Source of the DNA: Ryuthela nishihirai
Lineage: Eukaryota > Arthropoda > Arachnida > Araneae > Heptathelidae
Assembly (NCBI GenBank): GCA_038380435.1
Contig: JAWZYU010000025.1
Coordinates: forward strand, 30,976,707 to 31,040,706
Length of the DNA: 64,000 bases
Direction: 5' to 3'
Shown piece by piece: positions 23,776-31,286 of this stretch. How positions within the stretch are numbered: position 1 is the stretch's first letter; every line of letters begins with the position of its first letter. Position numbers and translations under genes: made by a program. The notes under the pieces were generated by a model. The model saw nothing but the letters and a program-made list of their open reading frames with translations, had not been told where the DNA came from and did no database searches.

Positions 23776-24095
23776 TTTTTTCTAAATAACGATACCAGCA
23801 GGGGGAGGGCAGCAGTCAATAGTGGTATAATGAACCCTGAACCACGCTGCAGGAGATGCTTCTTGTGGCGTAAAGATGCACGTTTGGATGCTAGACTCCT
23901 TATGACCGTCTTGTGCTGGCGTAAATTCTTTAATACTCGATGGGAGACAGGTATATTGCCTTTTAAGAAATTGGAACACACTTCACATAGAGCATACATC
24001 TGGGGGTCGGAGATGTGCTTCATCAGAGCTGCACGCTGCTTTCCCCCTAGCTTTGGCAAGCACTGAAGGAACGGGCCTTGAGATTTAACTTTCAT
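23772..24095 (-). CDS. small Polinton protein with hydrophobic C-terminus, 107 residues
   Basis: Family recurrent in Polintons and adintoviruses. It has a 'GGKQRAAL' motif near the N-terminus, 'LKGNIPVS' in the middle, a basic stretch (KRASLRHKKH), then 'GSGFIIPLL' and a hydrophobic tail ending in FRKK. I chose the start at 24095 because its ATG overlaps the end of the ATPase gene by 11 nt, like the neighbouring junctions; the frame is open to an ATG at 24143. Related proteins have been compared with small adenoviral core or membrane-active proteins. A role in membrane disruption or DNA condensation is plausible but not shown. Confidence 0.75.
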   Translation of the reverse strand: MKVKSQGPFLQCLPKLGGKQRAALMKHISDPQMYALCEVCSNFLKGNIPVSHRVLKNLRQHKTVIRSLASKRASLRHKKHLLQRGSGFIIPLLTAALPLLVSLFRKK

Positions 24096-24711
24096 TTGGA
24101 ACGTAAAGTATTTCGGGTTCTTCTGATGGAAGAATCTTTGCACGGAGCCTTTCAGTATCTAACGTTCTGGGATGAAGGTCAACACACAAATAGCCACAGG
24201 TTGCTTGTGTAGCTAACCTATAAGCATCCGTCAGGAGTTTAGATTGATGGGGGTATACTTGTCTCGCCAGGTGAGTTATTTGTGAAGCATCCCGACAGTT
24301 GCGAAATAAAAACATGTAGTGAGCATTGAGCGATATAGTCCTCGAATGTCTTCCCTTTAAAAACAGATTTTGTAATATCAGGACAATCGTGATATTTTTA
24401 TGATGACCACCACGAATAAACAATTGTGATATGCGTTCGCTGGCTACAGACTGTTCCATCAAGTCATCCAGTACCAGAAGTGTAGGTCTGAGGGGATCAA
24501 ATTCCAGATCCGTAGGTAGTCCTTCATAAAATTCCACCGTTTTCTTGAAGGGTTCAAAGGCAGGCTGCCACTCCCCGTAGCAGTAAACGACACGTTGGGG
24601 TGGGGGTTCGAATACTTGAGCTGCTTCTCTGATGAGTTTCAGAGTGAAAGTCGTCTTTCCACACTGTGAAGGAGCAGCAATTATAATATTCGAAGGAGTT
24701 CGGAGAGCCAT
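24085..24711 (-). CDS. genome-packaging ATPase (FtsK/HerA-like)
   Basis: Predicted to drive DNA into the capsid. The Walker A motif is APSQCGKT at residues 13-20 and the Walker B is LLVLDD ending at residue 83. A later 'LILQN' fits the sensor strand of this superfamily. The length, 208 residues, is normal for Polinton and adintovirus ATPases. It overlaps the protease gene upstream by 31 nt and the small protein downstream by 11 nt. No disruption is seen. Confidence 0.9.
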   Translation of the reverse strand: MALRTPSNIIIAAPSQCGKTTFTLKLIREAAQVFEPPPQRVVYCYGEWQPAFEPFKKTVEFYEGLPTDLEFDPLRPTLLVLDDLMEQSVASERISQLFIRGGHHKNITIVLILQNLFLKGRHSRTISLNAHYMFLFRNCRDASQITHLARQVYPHQSKLLTDAYRLATQATCGYLCVDLHPRTLDTERLRAKILPSEEPEILYVPNES

Positions 24712-25127
24712 CGCAACACCATGCAGTCGTTAAAGTCTACTCGACACGTGTAATCACGATGCAGTACTGTGGGAAGAGTCGAACCACACGCTCTTTTAAA
24801 CAGGAAATACAGACAGTGAGCACCGCAAGTGTCTCCCAGGGGGTCCTGCAGAGGTATTGAAGGATGTAAGACGTGACGTATGCCTAGTCGACTGTAGTAT
24901 TCTTGCATGGCGACATCGGGACTCGTACCTAGGGGGTCAAAGTGATCCACGTGCATTCCTTTCTTGTAAACTGCTATCCAGTGGGCTCCAGGCATGGAGG
25001 ACGGATCGGTATTGTAGATAAACAAGGCTTCTGATTGGGTGATTCTGCTAGGTAGTCTGTCACGGGGGAACACTCCAAGACTTGTGGGTAACATCGAAAG
25101 GATGGATTCTAGTTGATAGGTATTCAT
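24681..25127 (-). CDS. adenain-like maturation cysteine protease
   Basis: Adenovirus-type (C5/C48-related) protease that would cleave capsid and core precursors. Expected catalytic residues are all present: His49 in GAHW, Asp64 in FDPLG, Gln94 in PLQDP and Cys101 in DTCGAHC. The length is 148 residues, somewhat shorter than adenain (about 200). The start codon overlaps the capsid gene stop as ATGA. Confidence 0.9.
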   Translation of the reverse strand: MNTYQLESILSMLPTSLGVFPRDRLPSRITQSEALFIYNTDPSSMPGAHWIAVYKKGMHVDHFDPLGTSPDVAMQEYYSRLGIRHVLHPSIPLQDPLGDTCGAHCLYFLFKRACGSTLPTVLHRDYTCRVDFNDCMVLRWLSELLRIL

Positions 25128-26419
25128 GAGCTGTAGTCAAACAGGACTTTACGATCCAATGGGATTTCCAGCAAATTCTGATATTCGGCATACAGGATCA
25201 CAGTGACCGATGCGGATAGCGGCTTGGCAAACTTTAATTCGACTCTCACACTCCCACTCTTTATTAAAGAAAACACTTGATTGCATTCACGTTGCTCGGG
25301 GGTCAATTGGAATCCAAACAATGTAAAACCTTCTCCATAGGCTTTTCGCGATAAGTTAATACCACTATCGGATTTCCAGGCATCCACAGCTTCCAATAAT
25401 CCTTGGTAACAGCGGAGATAGCGCCCATTCGCAAAGTCTGGTGCGTAGGACTGGTGATCGCTGTCAATGTGAAGGCTGATGTAGTTTAAGTCGAAATGTT
25501 GGAAGTTGAAGGGATTTTTTTCGTACAATCCATTCAGGCTGGTGCTTTCCACCATACCCAGTACCAGACGTACGGGGAGCTGACCTAGAAATAAATTGTC
25601 ACGGTTCACACTCGTCAGTCCCGAAGCAATGGAAAACATACGTAAATCCGTTCTTCGCAGAGGGTACTTGGCACTCTCTGAACTCAGCAGGCGAGCGTGT
25701 GCGAGGATGACACTCGAAGTGGGTTTGACTTTACGCACGAAAAATTCAGCTTCGTGTATCTGTACTTTGTAAGAGGGGTCTGCTTCACCTGTCACGAGAC
25801 AGAATTCGGGTTTGGATCTCAATAAACGCAGTCTCAGGTCGACTTGATTGAGCAGGTAACGATCTTGATTAAACAGGTCGGCGTGGATCCACGAGATGAG
25901 TTCGATACCTGTTGGTTTGACGTAGCCCTTGCGCTGATGCCATCCCTCGTTCTCCCGACTGGTCAGTTCCATTTTACCGGGGGTGTCGAGGTACCAGAGC
26001 GAGGTGCCGAGCTGGCTTCGTGTGGCATCGGTACCGTAATTCAATAGAGTCTCCAGGTATGCCCTGTAGGGGTACAGGGTGTGAGAAGCACTCACTAGGT
26101 GATCATTGAGGAAGACGTCTACCTGGCTGAAGAGGGCGTGGAAGAAATGATTGCAGGGAGCGATCACTTCTGACGGTGCTGTACCATCGGATTTTACAAT
26201 TTTCAAGACGAGACGTAGGTGACATCGGGACAGATCAATGTAATCGTCTGTTCCTTTCACGATGAATTCAAGTGGAGCATTACCTTCCAAGGAAGCCACA
26301 GGTAAATAATTGACATAGCAGCCTCTTTCTAATTGTGAGACTGTGGGAGGGATCAGAAACAGGTCCAGTTCTGAATTGGCACAGTCGCCAGAATCAGCGT
26401 GAATTTTCTGAATGCTCAT
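25124..26419 (-). CDS. major capsid protein (hexon-like, double jelly roll)
   Basis: 431 residues. It belongs to the Polinton/adintovirus major capsid family, often seen in animal genome annotation as an uncharacterised 'F54H12.2-like' protein. N-terminal 'TVSQLERGCYVNYLPV' and the 'FFHALFSQVDVFLN' region are typical. It is expected to form the icosahedral shell as trimers. It sits between the core protein and protease genes with ATGA overlaps on both sides. Frame intact. Confidence 0.9.
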   Translation of the reverse strand: MSIQKIHADSGDCANSELDLFLIPPTVSQLERGCYVNYLPVASLEGNAPLEFIVKGTDDYIDLSRCHLRLVLKIVKSDGTAPSEVIAPCNHFFHALFSQVDVFLNDHLVSASHTLYPYRAYLETLLNYGTDATRSQLGTSLWYLDTPGKMELTSRENEGWHQRKGYVKPTGIELISWIHADLFNQDRYLLNQVDLRLRLLRSKPEFCLVTGEADPSYKVQIHEAEFFVRKVKPTSSVILAHARLLSSESAKYPLRRTDLRMFSIASGLTSVNRDNLFLGQLPVRLVLGMVESTSLNGLYEKNPFNFQHFDLNYISLHIDSDHQSYAPDFANGRYLRCYQGLLEAVDAWKSDSGINLSRKAYGEGFTLFGFQLTPEQRECNQVFSLIKSGSVRVELKFAKPLSASVTVILYAEYQNLLEIPLDRKVLFDYSS

Positions 26420-26805
26420 GATGAAAACACGTCCTGCACAGTACAGTGTCTCTTCACTTTATGAACCTTGGGATGCTGACGGCGGCGTTTTATGCCTTTC
26501 CCTCCCTGCAGCTTTGAACTGGCACGTTGTAAGAGGGCAGCGCCCGCTTCACGGAGTCCCGCTTTGGCTGCAGATTTGAAATTTTGCCCCTGGGACATCT
26601 CTGAAACGAACCGTAGCCCACCCTTACGTAGGGTGGACAGCGCAGGTCGTACGAGAGGGCTGATGAAACGTCCAATAGTGGCAAAGATGCTTCCTAGCCC
26701 ATCGCCTCTCTGATAACGAGGACCGCGGAACACACCCTTCCCCGTTTGGCTCTTGTAGTAGCTCACGTAGGCATCTGCAGAAGGGGGAACGAATTTAACC
26801 CTCAT
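26416..26805 (-). CDS. virion core protein, pVI/pX-like
   Basis: 129 residues, basic. The N-terminal half has the Gly-rich 'YQRGDGLGSIFATIGRFISP' block common to Polinton core proteins next to penton and capsid genes. The C-terminus is strongly basic (KGIKRRRQHPKVHKVKRH), fitting DNA binding or nuclear import. It overlaps penton by 11 nt and the capsid gene by 4 nt. A GG site inside ('GLG', 'LQGGKG') could be a protease target; that is inference. Confidence 0.8.
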   Translation of the reverse strand: MRVKFVPPSADAYVSYYKSQTGKGVFRGPRYQRGDGLGSIFATIGRFISPLVRPALSTLRKGGLRFVSEMSQGQNFKSAAKAGLREAGAALLQRASSKLQGGKGIKRRRQHPKVHKVKRHCTVQDVFSS

Positions 26806-27832
26806 GACGGAAATGTAACTTGACTAAAACTTTACCGAATTTAAAATGCAGAGGTTCTCCGGTGTCAGTACGAAGGAAGATTCTCACACTCTCGAAACTG
26901 TTCCTTGCAAGGGGGTAGTAATCAGGTTGCTGATACACTGCAACAATGGCTTCGTTATTACTGGTTCTGACGGCGGGGTTCACGACACGCAACAGTTCGC
27001 CGTGAGTATCACCTAACAACTGAGGCGCAATCAGGTCTGAATACAAATAAATACCATACATTCCTCTGTTCATATCGATGGGATAGTCACCCTGGACTTT
27101 ATTCAGTGGTATATCTAATTTAGTGATTCCTAGCATGTCTCCTAATCCGGGGTTCGATCGAGGAAATTTAATGTAATGCGACTTGTCTGTATCCATCAAT
27201 ATGGTGTGATCTGCCTGTTGCTTGAAACGGTAAGCTTTTCTCAGCCTGTAGGGTAACATCTGGTTCATTGCATCGAATAATGATTCGGCTGTTTCGTATC
27301 GTCCGTGGGGTACCTTTCGTTCTTGGAAACTACCTGGGGGTATCACGTAGAAATAACATTCGTCATCTATGTCGAACGTTGGTGTATTGCAAAGTTTGCT
27401 GGCAAATCGTTGGTGGAAGGGTTTGTCAACTTCACCCTCCCCGATACACAGAAGTTTACCGAAATTCGTTTTAGGAAACATCAAACCGTATCCCTCACTC
27501 GGTTTGAATACCCAGTAACCGCTGTTATAGGAAACTATTATTTCTTTTGGGAGTTGGGTGGTGAGGAGAGACAACAGTTCCATTCGAGTTATTTTACCCT
27601 GTTTAAGTTTGATTTTCCTGTATTCTTCGGTGGGAGCGTAATATTCATACGTGTCATTAGAACCGTCCACATTGTACCAGCTCACGGGTAAGTGAACTTC
27701 TGCTAGTCCCACTTTCCATTTTCCGCTCAGTCTTAGGGGTTGTGCTAGACGAACCGTGAAATCAGTCTGCGAATTGTTTGGGTAAATATTCTGACTAGCC
27801 GTGGAGGGTAGGGTCAGGTAGAAACTATCCAT
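26795..27832 (-). CDS. penton (minor capsid) protein
   Basis: 345 residues. The N-terminal 'FYLTLPSTASQNIYPNNS' and 'KVGLAEVHLPVSWYNV' blocks are the signature of Polinton penton proteins, a single-jelly-roll vertex protein. The length is normal for the family. It overlaps integrase by 19 nt upstream and the core protein by 11 nt downstream. Intact. Confidence 0.9.
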   Translation of the reverse strand: MDSFYLTLPSTASQNIYPNNSQTDFTVRLAQPLRLSGKWKVGLAEVHLPVSWYNVDGSNDTYEYYAPTEEYRKIKLKQGKITRMELLSLLTTQLPKEIIVSYNSGYWVFKPSEGYGLMFPKTNFGKLLCIGEGEVDKPFHQRFASKLCNTPTFDIDDECYFYVIPPGSFQERKVPHGRYETAESLFDAMNQMLPYRLRKAYRFKQQADHTILMDTDKSHYIKFPRSNPGLGDMLGITKLDIPLNKVQGDYPIDMNRGMYGIYLYSDLIAPQLLGDTHGELLRVVNPAVRTSNNEAIVAVYQQPDYYPLARNSFESVRIFLRTDTGEPLHFKFGKVLVKLHFRHEG

Positions 27833-28878
27833 TTTTTAGGGATCCAGGAAGGTTTGGGATAACCACGAAATTTGACCAGTGCCTTGTGACCTTTACGCTC
27901 GATTATTTTCTCGACCGTGTAAAGTTCGGGTTCTGTCACTTTTTGAAGTTCCGATTTATAGAATGTACCTTTCAACACTTCTCCCTCTGAATCCCGTATG
28001 ACATACACAGGGGGTTGTCGCTGTAACACCTTGTCGACTATAAATATTTCTTCGGTCCACAAATGCGTTCCTGCCTTCTTGAAGGGTACTTTTACACTGG
28101 CTAGTCGAACCGTGTCCCCCACTTTAAATGCTGGTTTTTCTTTTACTACGGTCGGATTGCGATAGAGTCGAACCCACACAACGTCTTCATTGCGTAAGGT
28201 CACGTCCTTGGGAGCCATATCGTGGGCACTGTGAACGGTGGCATTGTATCCCCGTACAACGCGCGGTAGCACGTCCAGGTAGCGGTAGGTGTTATTGCGT
28301 GTATAATATCTACCCAGTCTCTCGCGTAGGGTACGATTCCATCTCTCCACCAAAGCTGCTTTTTTGTCAGAGTAGGTGGCAAAGAACCGAATACCTTTCT
28401 TTTTCAGGAATTTCTGGAACACTCTGTTGGTAAATTCCGTACCCTGATCCGTATTTAAATTCATTGGAGACCGACCCTTGGAAAGGATTTTTTTGAAAGC
28501 CAATACCATTTCTTTCCCTGTTTTAGCCTTCATGGCAACCGCCCACCCGTACCTCGAGAACAGATCGATGACTGTTAATATGTAGCGATACCCGTCATTG
28601 AAGCGAGTTAGATTTTTCACCACCATGAGATCGGCTTGCCATTGTTCGTCTAACCCTGTGACGTAAACTTTGTTACGGGGGAACTTTCTGCGAACAGGTT
28701 TATGTAGCGTGTAGGCAGGTTGCTTTTCTAACCATTCACGGACGAGTTTGAGTGGTAGTCCCGTATTCTGTGCTAACTTTTTTACACTACCGAATCCTCT
28801 TTCGGGGTCGAAATAATTGGACTCCAAAGTTTTATTTTCTGCTGCACCCAGGCGTCGTACCCCACCAGGTTTTGCCAT
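27814..28878 (-). CDS. retroviral-type integrase with C-terminal chromodomain
   Basis: 354 residues. The N-terminal helical zone (YFDPERGFGSVKKL) is followed by the rve core with catalytic Asp83 (QADLM), Asp144 (NTDQGTEF) and Glu178 (ALVERW). An SH3-like stretch (FKVGDTVRL) comes next and a chromodomain occupies about residues 320-354 (YTVEKIIERKGHKALVKF, then SWIP). The enzyme would insert the linear genome using the TIR ends. The 6-bp target duplication at the borders fits its activity. Its first 97 nt overlap the upstream gene. No later Met would keep the family N-terminus, so this start is required. Confidence 0.93.
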   Translation of the reverse strand: MAKPGGVRRLGAAENKTLESNYFDPERGFGSVKKLAQNTGLPLKLVREWLEKQPAYTLHKPVRRKFPRNKVYVTGLDEQWQADLMVVKNLTRFNDGYRYILTVIDLFSRYGWAVAMKAKTGKEMVLAFKKILSKGRSPMNLNTDQGTEFTNRVFQKFLKKKGIRFFATYSDKKAALVERWNRTLRERLGRYYTRNNTYRYLDVLPRVVRGYNATVHSAHDMAPKDVTLRNEDVVWVRLYRNPTVVKEKPAFKVGDTVRLASVKVPFKKAGTHLWTEEIFIVDKVLQRQPPVYVIRDSEGEVLKGTFYKSELQKVTEPELYTVEKIIERKGHKALVKFRGYPKPSWIPKKWIVST

Positions 28879-29108
28879 TGATGTAGCGAAAGTGTAACAC
28901 CTGTCACTGTAGGAACGTCACCTATAAACTGTCTGATGTCAACTGTTAAGTTACACACACGAATTTTGTATTCCCCATCTAAGGCTTTTGACTCTCCACA
29001 CTGAATATTTTTACTAGGAGCTACAATTTCTAATACAAGCACTGCTATCGTTAACACTGTCACGATTACACTACCCACACTAGCTAACACCTTCTTTCTC
29101 CTATCCAT
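28782..29108 (-). CDS. membrane-anchored PC4-like protein, 108 residues
   Basis: The N-terminus is MDRRKKVLAS followed by one strong hydrophobic helix (about residues 10-31). The rest matches the single-strand-binding fold of transcription coactivator PC4/p15 in pattern: a 'VDIRQF' strand, a short turn, then 'GVTLSLHQWQNL'. The same signature is found twice in the gene at 29164. A tail-out DNA- or RNA-binding domain on a membrane anchor is unusual. The TATA box at 29148 precedes it, making it the first gene of the nine-gene chain. The PC4 assignment rests on motif reading only. Confidence 0.7.
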   Translation of the reverse strand: MDRRKKVLASVGSVIVTVLTIAVLVLEIVAPSKNIQCGESKALDGEYKIRVCNLTVDIRQFIGDVPTVTGVTLSLHQWQNLVGYDAWVQQKIKLWSPIISTPKEDSVV

Positions 29109-29147
29109 ACCAAGACTTAAATGACATTGGATGAAAAGACAGACACA

Positions 29148-29155
29148 TTATATAA
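29148..29155 (-). promoter_or_regulatory. TATA box for the leftward nine-gene chain
   Basis: TTATATAA, palindromic, 40 bp upstream of the ATG at 29108. No other TATA-like promoter is evident before the next eight genes, so a single transcript for the chain is likely. Confidence 0.65.
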
Positions 29156-29163
29156 GGTTACAA

Positions 29164-29958
29164 TTATTTATTTAATTTATACATTTCATTTTTTGCCTCG
29201 TCGACAATAGCGTTATATTTTAGATTGCAAACAAAACCAGAATCTACAAAATTCAACAGACCTCGTTTCCAGGCAGTATCCACAAATACCTGTGCTAAGG
29301 CATTAATGTCCAAGTCACCAGACCACCCTACGATAGTTGGTATTTTTTCTTCAGGTTGCAGTCCATCTAACGGTATCACACGTATAAGTTCTTGCTGAAA
29401 AATATTCACCAGCAGCGGGTAAACACAATCGGGATCGTCGAAAACAGGACCCAGTAGGAAAGGTCGAACGGATTCTGAATGTTCCATAATAGCTGTACGG
29501 AGTTGGTGATCTTTGGGAGTCCCGCACACACTATGCACAATGCGCATCACCTCGTCTAAGTGAATAGCCAGCGTGAACCACTGCGAAGCATTCAGTGTTA
29601 TACAACGTCTCACAACACGGAACTGTAGAGTTCTTTGGTCTGCTGATTCTTTGATGAATTCGACACAACGTTCGCCATCCACAGTTCGATACATGTAGAC
29701 ACGTAAACCATGCGTCACGTACCATGTCTGTTGATCGGGGCCAATTTTCACTTGATCCTCTATGTGGGGGACCGTGGCACACAAAGCCTCCCATTCAGGT
29801 ATGGAGAGGCTAACCCCTGCAAGTGTAGGGTAGATGAGTTCACAATTTTCATATTTCTTGTAGCGGCGTACGTGCACAGAAAACTTATTTTTGAACAGTG
29901 TAGGTACAACGTAAACATCTTCACCGAGACACCACGCATCTGGATTGCTAGGCTGCAT
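29164..29958 (-). CDS. protein with two PC4-like domains
   Basis: 264 residues from the second ATG (29958); an ATG 24 nt earlier (29982) is possible. I prefer 29958 because the TATA-like TTAAATA at 29991-29997 would place the transcript start between the two. The first domain has 'FSVHVRRYKKYENCELIYP' then 'GVSLSIPEWEALC' and 'HIEDQV', close to the pattern of PC4/p15. The second is weaker: 'TLQFRVVRRCITLNASQWFTL'. PC4 proteins bind single-stranded DNA and modulate transcription, so a replication or transcription cofactor is a reasonable guess. The AATAAA at 29167-29172 is the last codons before the stop. Confidence 0.75.
   Translation of the reverse strand: MQPSNPDAWCLGEDVYVVPTLFKNKFSVHVRRYKKYENCELIYPTLAGVSLSIPEWEALCATVPHIEDQVKIGPDQQTWYVTHGLRVYMYRTVDGERCVEFIKESADQRTLQFRVVRRCITLNASQWFTLAIHLDEVMRIVHSVCGTPKDHQLRTAIMEHSESVRPFLLGPVFDDPDCVYPLLVNIFQQELIRVIPLDGLQPEEKIPTIVGWSGDLDINALAQVFVDTAWKRGLLNFVDSGFVCNLKYNAIVDEAKNEMYKLNK
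29167..29172 (-). terminator. poly(A) signal overlapping the end of a coding region
   Basis: AATAAA on the minus strand lies within the last two codons, directly before the stop codon at 29164-29166. The TATA box for the next gene starts 9 bp further on. Confidence 0.55.
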
Positions 29959-29990
29959 CGTGAACAATGACGCACACAGCACTCGCTCCC

Positions 29991-29997
29991 TATTTAA
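29991..29997 (-). promoter_or_regulatory. TATA-like element of the PC4-like gene
   Basis: TTAAATA on the minus strand, about 35 bp upstream of the preferred start codon at 29958. Confidence 0.35.
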
Positions 29998-30027
29998 CTA
30001 GAGAGCCGCACCACCTGGGACGACCAA

Positions 30028-30603
30028 TCAGGAACGATCTGATAAGCAAGTGTTTGTTGGGACATGTTCTCGACGACGATCGATCCATCCGAAGAAAGCA
30101 GCTGTTTCGGCTAAAGAGCAGTGGACGTCCTCTCCGGTGTGATATCCGCACTCGAACTCGGAAACTTTTGGGAGATCACAATATTTGGGGCAGCCGTAAA
30201 GTTCGAGATTAACACTGGGCAGATTTAATTGTTCCAAGAGATTTCTTTCCACAGTACCTCCTTTGTAACCCACCACAGTAGCTTCTTCAGTACGTGCAAG
30301 TTTGTAAGCATATTTCACGATGTTAGGAACGTGATGTAACGACCACACCTTTTCACGAAGCAGAGGACGAAAGGGTAGACCTATCACATATTTAGATACG
30401 TAGCTGACTGTCCTTCTGTCTTTTACTGACAAAGGTTGGTGTTGCCGAAGATTGAAACGGTAGACACCACATTTCCCATTCAGAGTTGCATATCCAAGTT
30501 CGCGCACTAAGAAACGACCATTTACATGGAAACCGTCGAGATCTAGAACCATACAGATGTTTTGCATGGTTGCACTAGTTCGAGTATCTGGAGACAAAAA
30601 CAC
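30028..30603 (-). CDS. putative DEDD-like nuclease, 191 residues
   Basis: It begins with 'MVLDLDGF' and an Arg-Glu-Leu-Gly-Tyr segment. A middle 'KDRRT' region follows, then 'VVGYKGGTVERNLL', 'NLELYGCPKYC' and finally 'CGYHTGEDVHCSLAE'. This arrangement recurs in uncharacterised proteins of arthropod genomes. The N-terminal Asp pair and C-terminal His/Glu look like the frame of a DEDD or RNase H-fold exonuclease. No biochemical role is known to me and the fold is inference. The start could also be the Met at 30567. It lies 18 nt after the upstream gene. Confidence 0.65.
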   Translation of the reverse strand: MFLSPDTRTSATMQNICMVLDLDGFHVNGRFLVRELGYATLNGKCGVYRFNLRQHQPLSVKDRRTVSYVSKYVIGLPFRPLLREKVWSLHHVPNIVKYAYKLARTEEATVVGYKGGTVERNLLEQLNLPSVNLELYGCPKYCDLPKVSEFECGYHTGEDVHCSLAETAAFFGWIDRRREHVPTNTCLSDRS

Positions 30604-30621
30604 TTGACGTCTTCACACAGG

Positions 30622-30975
30622 CTACAGACGTCTCTGTCGTTTACGTCTCAGAGCCTGAACGATGTTCTGCGGTAATCCCGGGGGCCAGGTTTCGGGCGGC
30701 TTCATCACCAGTGGTCCACGTAGTCTTGTAGGTGGTGGTGGGGTAGTGTCCTCCACGACAACAGCCCGTAGCATCGGACCACCAATCCCAGGTCGCGGCA
30801 ACATCTTAATAGTGACGGCTGGAGGTGGGGGTGGCGGTGGAGGAGGTGGCACAATCACAGGTCGACGTAGCAATCGACGAATACGCGTTCGAAAGTGTTG
30901 TGGATCGCTCTCGTAGCCGGAGTCTACATCACTCGTCCAATTATGACCAAAATCCAAGTTGTCGTCGTCGTCCAT
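30622..30975 (-). CDS. acidic, proline-rich protein with DSGxxS motif
   Basis: 117 residues. The N-terminus is acidic (MDDDDNLDF) and carries DSGYES at residues 18-23, matching the phosphodegron read by the F-box protein beta-TrCP. A run of ten prolines, a second 'TPPPPTRLRGP' and a basic C-terminus (ALRRKRQRRL) follow. It is the first leftward gene, with a TATA box 40 bp upstream close to the TIR, a position suited to early expression. No conserved fold. Its probably disordered nature means function cannot be inferred beyond the motif. Confidence 0.65.
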   Translation of the reverse strand: MDDDDNLDFGHNWTSDVDSGYESDPQHFRTRIRRLLRRPVIVPPPPPPPPPPAVTIKMLPRPGIGGPMLRAVVVEDTTPPPPTRLRGPLVMKPPETWPPGLPQNIVQALRRKRQRRL

Positions 30976-31015
30976 AACGTGTGGCTCAGAATAAATGTCA
31001 AACCTTTTTCAGCGG

Positions 31016-31022
31016 TTATATA
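31016..31022 (-). promoter_or_regulatory. TATA box near the right TIR
   Basis: TATATAA on the minus strand, 41 bp upstream of the ATG at 30975. It mirrors the rightward TATA box at 15227. Confidence 0.65.
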
Positions 31023-31102
31023 CAGCCAGAACCGTGACCTTGGGGGGGTTTACAAGGTACTTGGAAAATTACGAGACAATTTCCGGTCGATTGTGACGTA
31101 GG

Positions 31103-31286
31103 GGTCAATTTCCGGTCGATTGCGACATAGGGGTCAAAGTTCAGAAGGCAGCGTGGCCCAGCACAGGTCAATTTCCGGTCGATTGCGACATAGGGGGTCC
31201 AAGTCAAGAAGGCAACGTGGATGATTGCGACATAGGGGGGGAAAGCACTGTGCAAAGGGGGATCGGTAGGTTGTGATGATACTACT
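31103..31286 (-). repeat. right terminal inverted repeat of the Polinton
   Basis: Matches the left TIR over about 184 bp. Just inside it, at 31079-31200, a ~30-bp motif 'tttccggtcgattg.gac.ta' occurs three times, then once more in shortened form, so the terminal region is itself a small repeat array. Confidence 0.94.

Larger units (their letters stand above)
14020..31286. mobile_element. complete Polinton/Maverick element, adintovirus type (17,267 bp)
   Basis: Both ends show matching TIRs starting AGTAGTATC and a perfect 6-bp target duplication. Between them lie a protein-primed family B DNA polymerase, a retroviral-type integrase with chromodomain, an adenain-like cysteine protease, a packaging ATPase, double-jelly-roll major capsid and penton proteins and small core proteins. 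This is the full gene set that defines virus-like Polintons, also called adintoviruses. The polymerase gene runs rightward and everything else leftward, meeting at about 23.0-23.5 kb. No SINE1 has landed in it, all core frames are open, and the TIRs differ at about 8 of 184 positions. So it is structurally intact and not ancient. Whether it is still active cannot be read from sequence alone. Confidence 0.96.

Noticed and set aside
27305..27691. 128-residue plus-strand frame over penton
   Set aside because: Antisense shadow of the penton gene.
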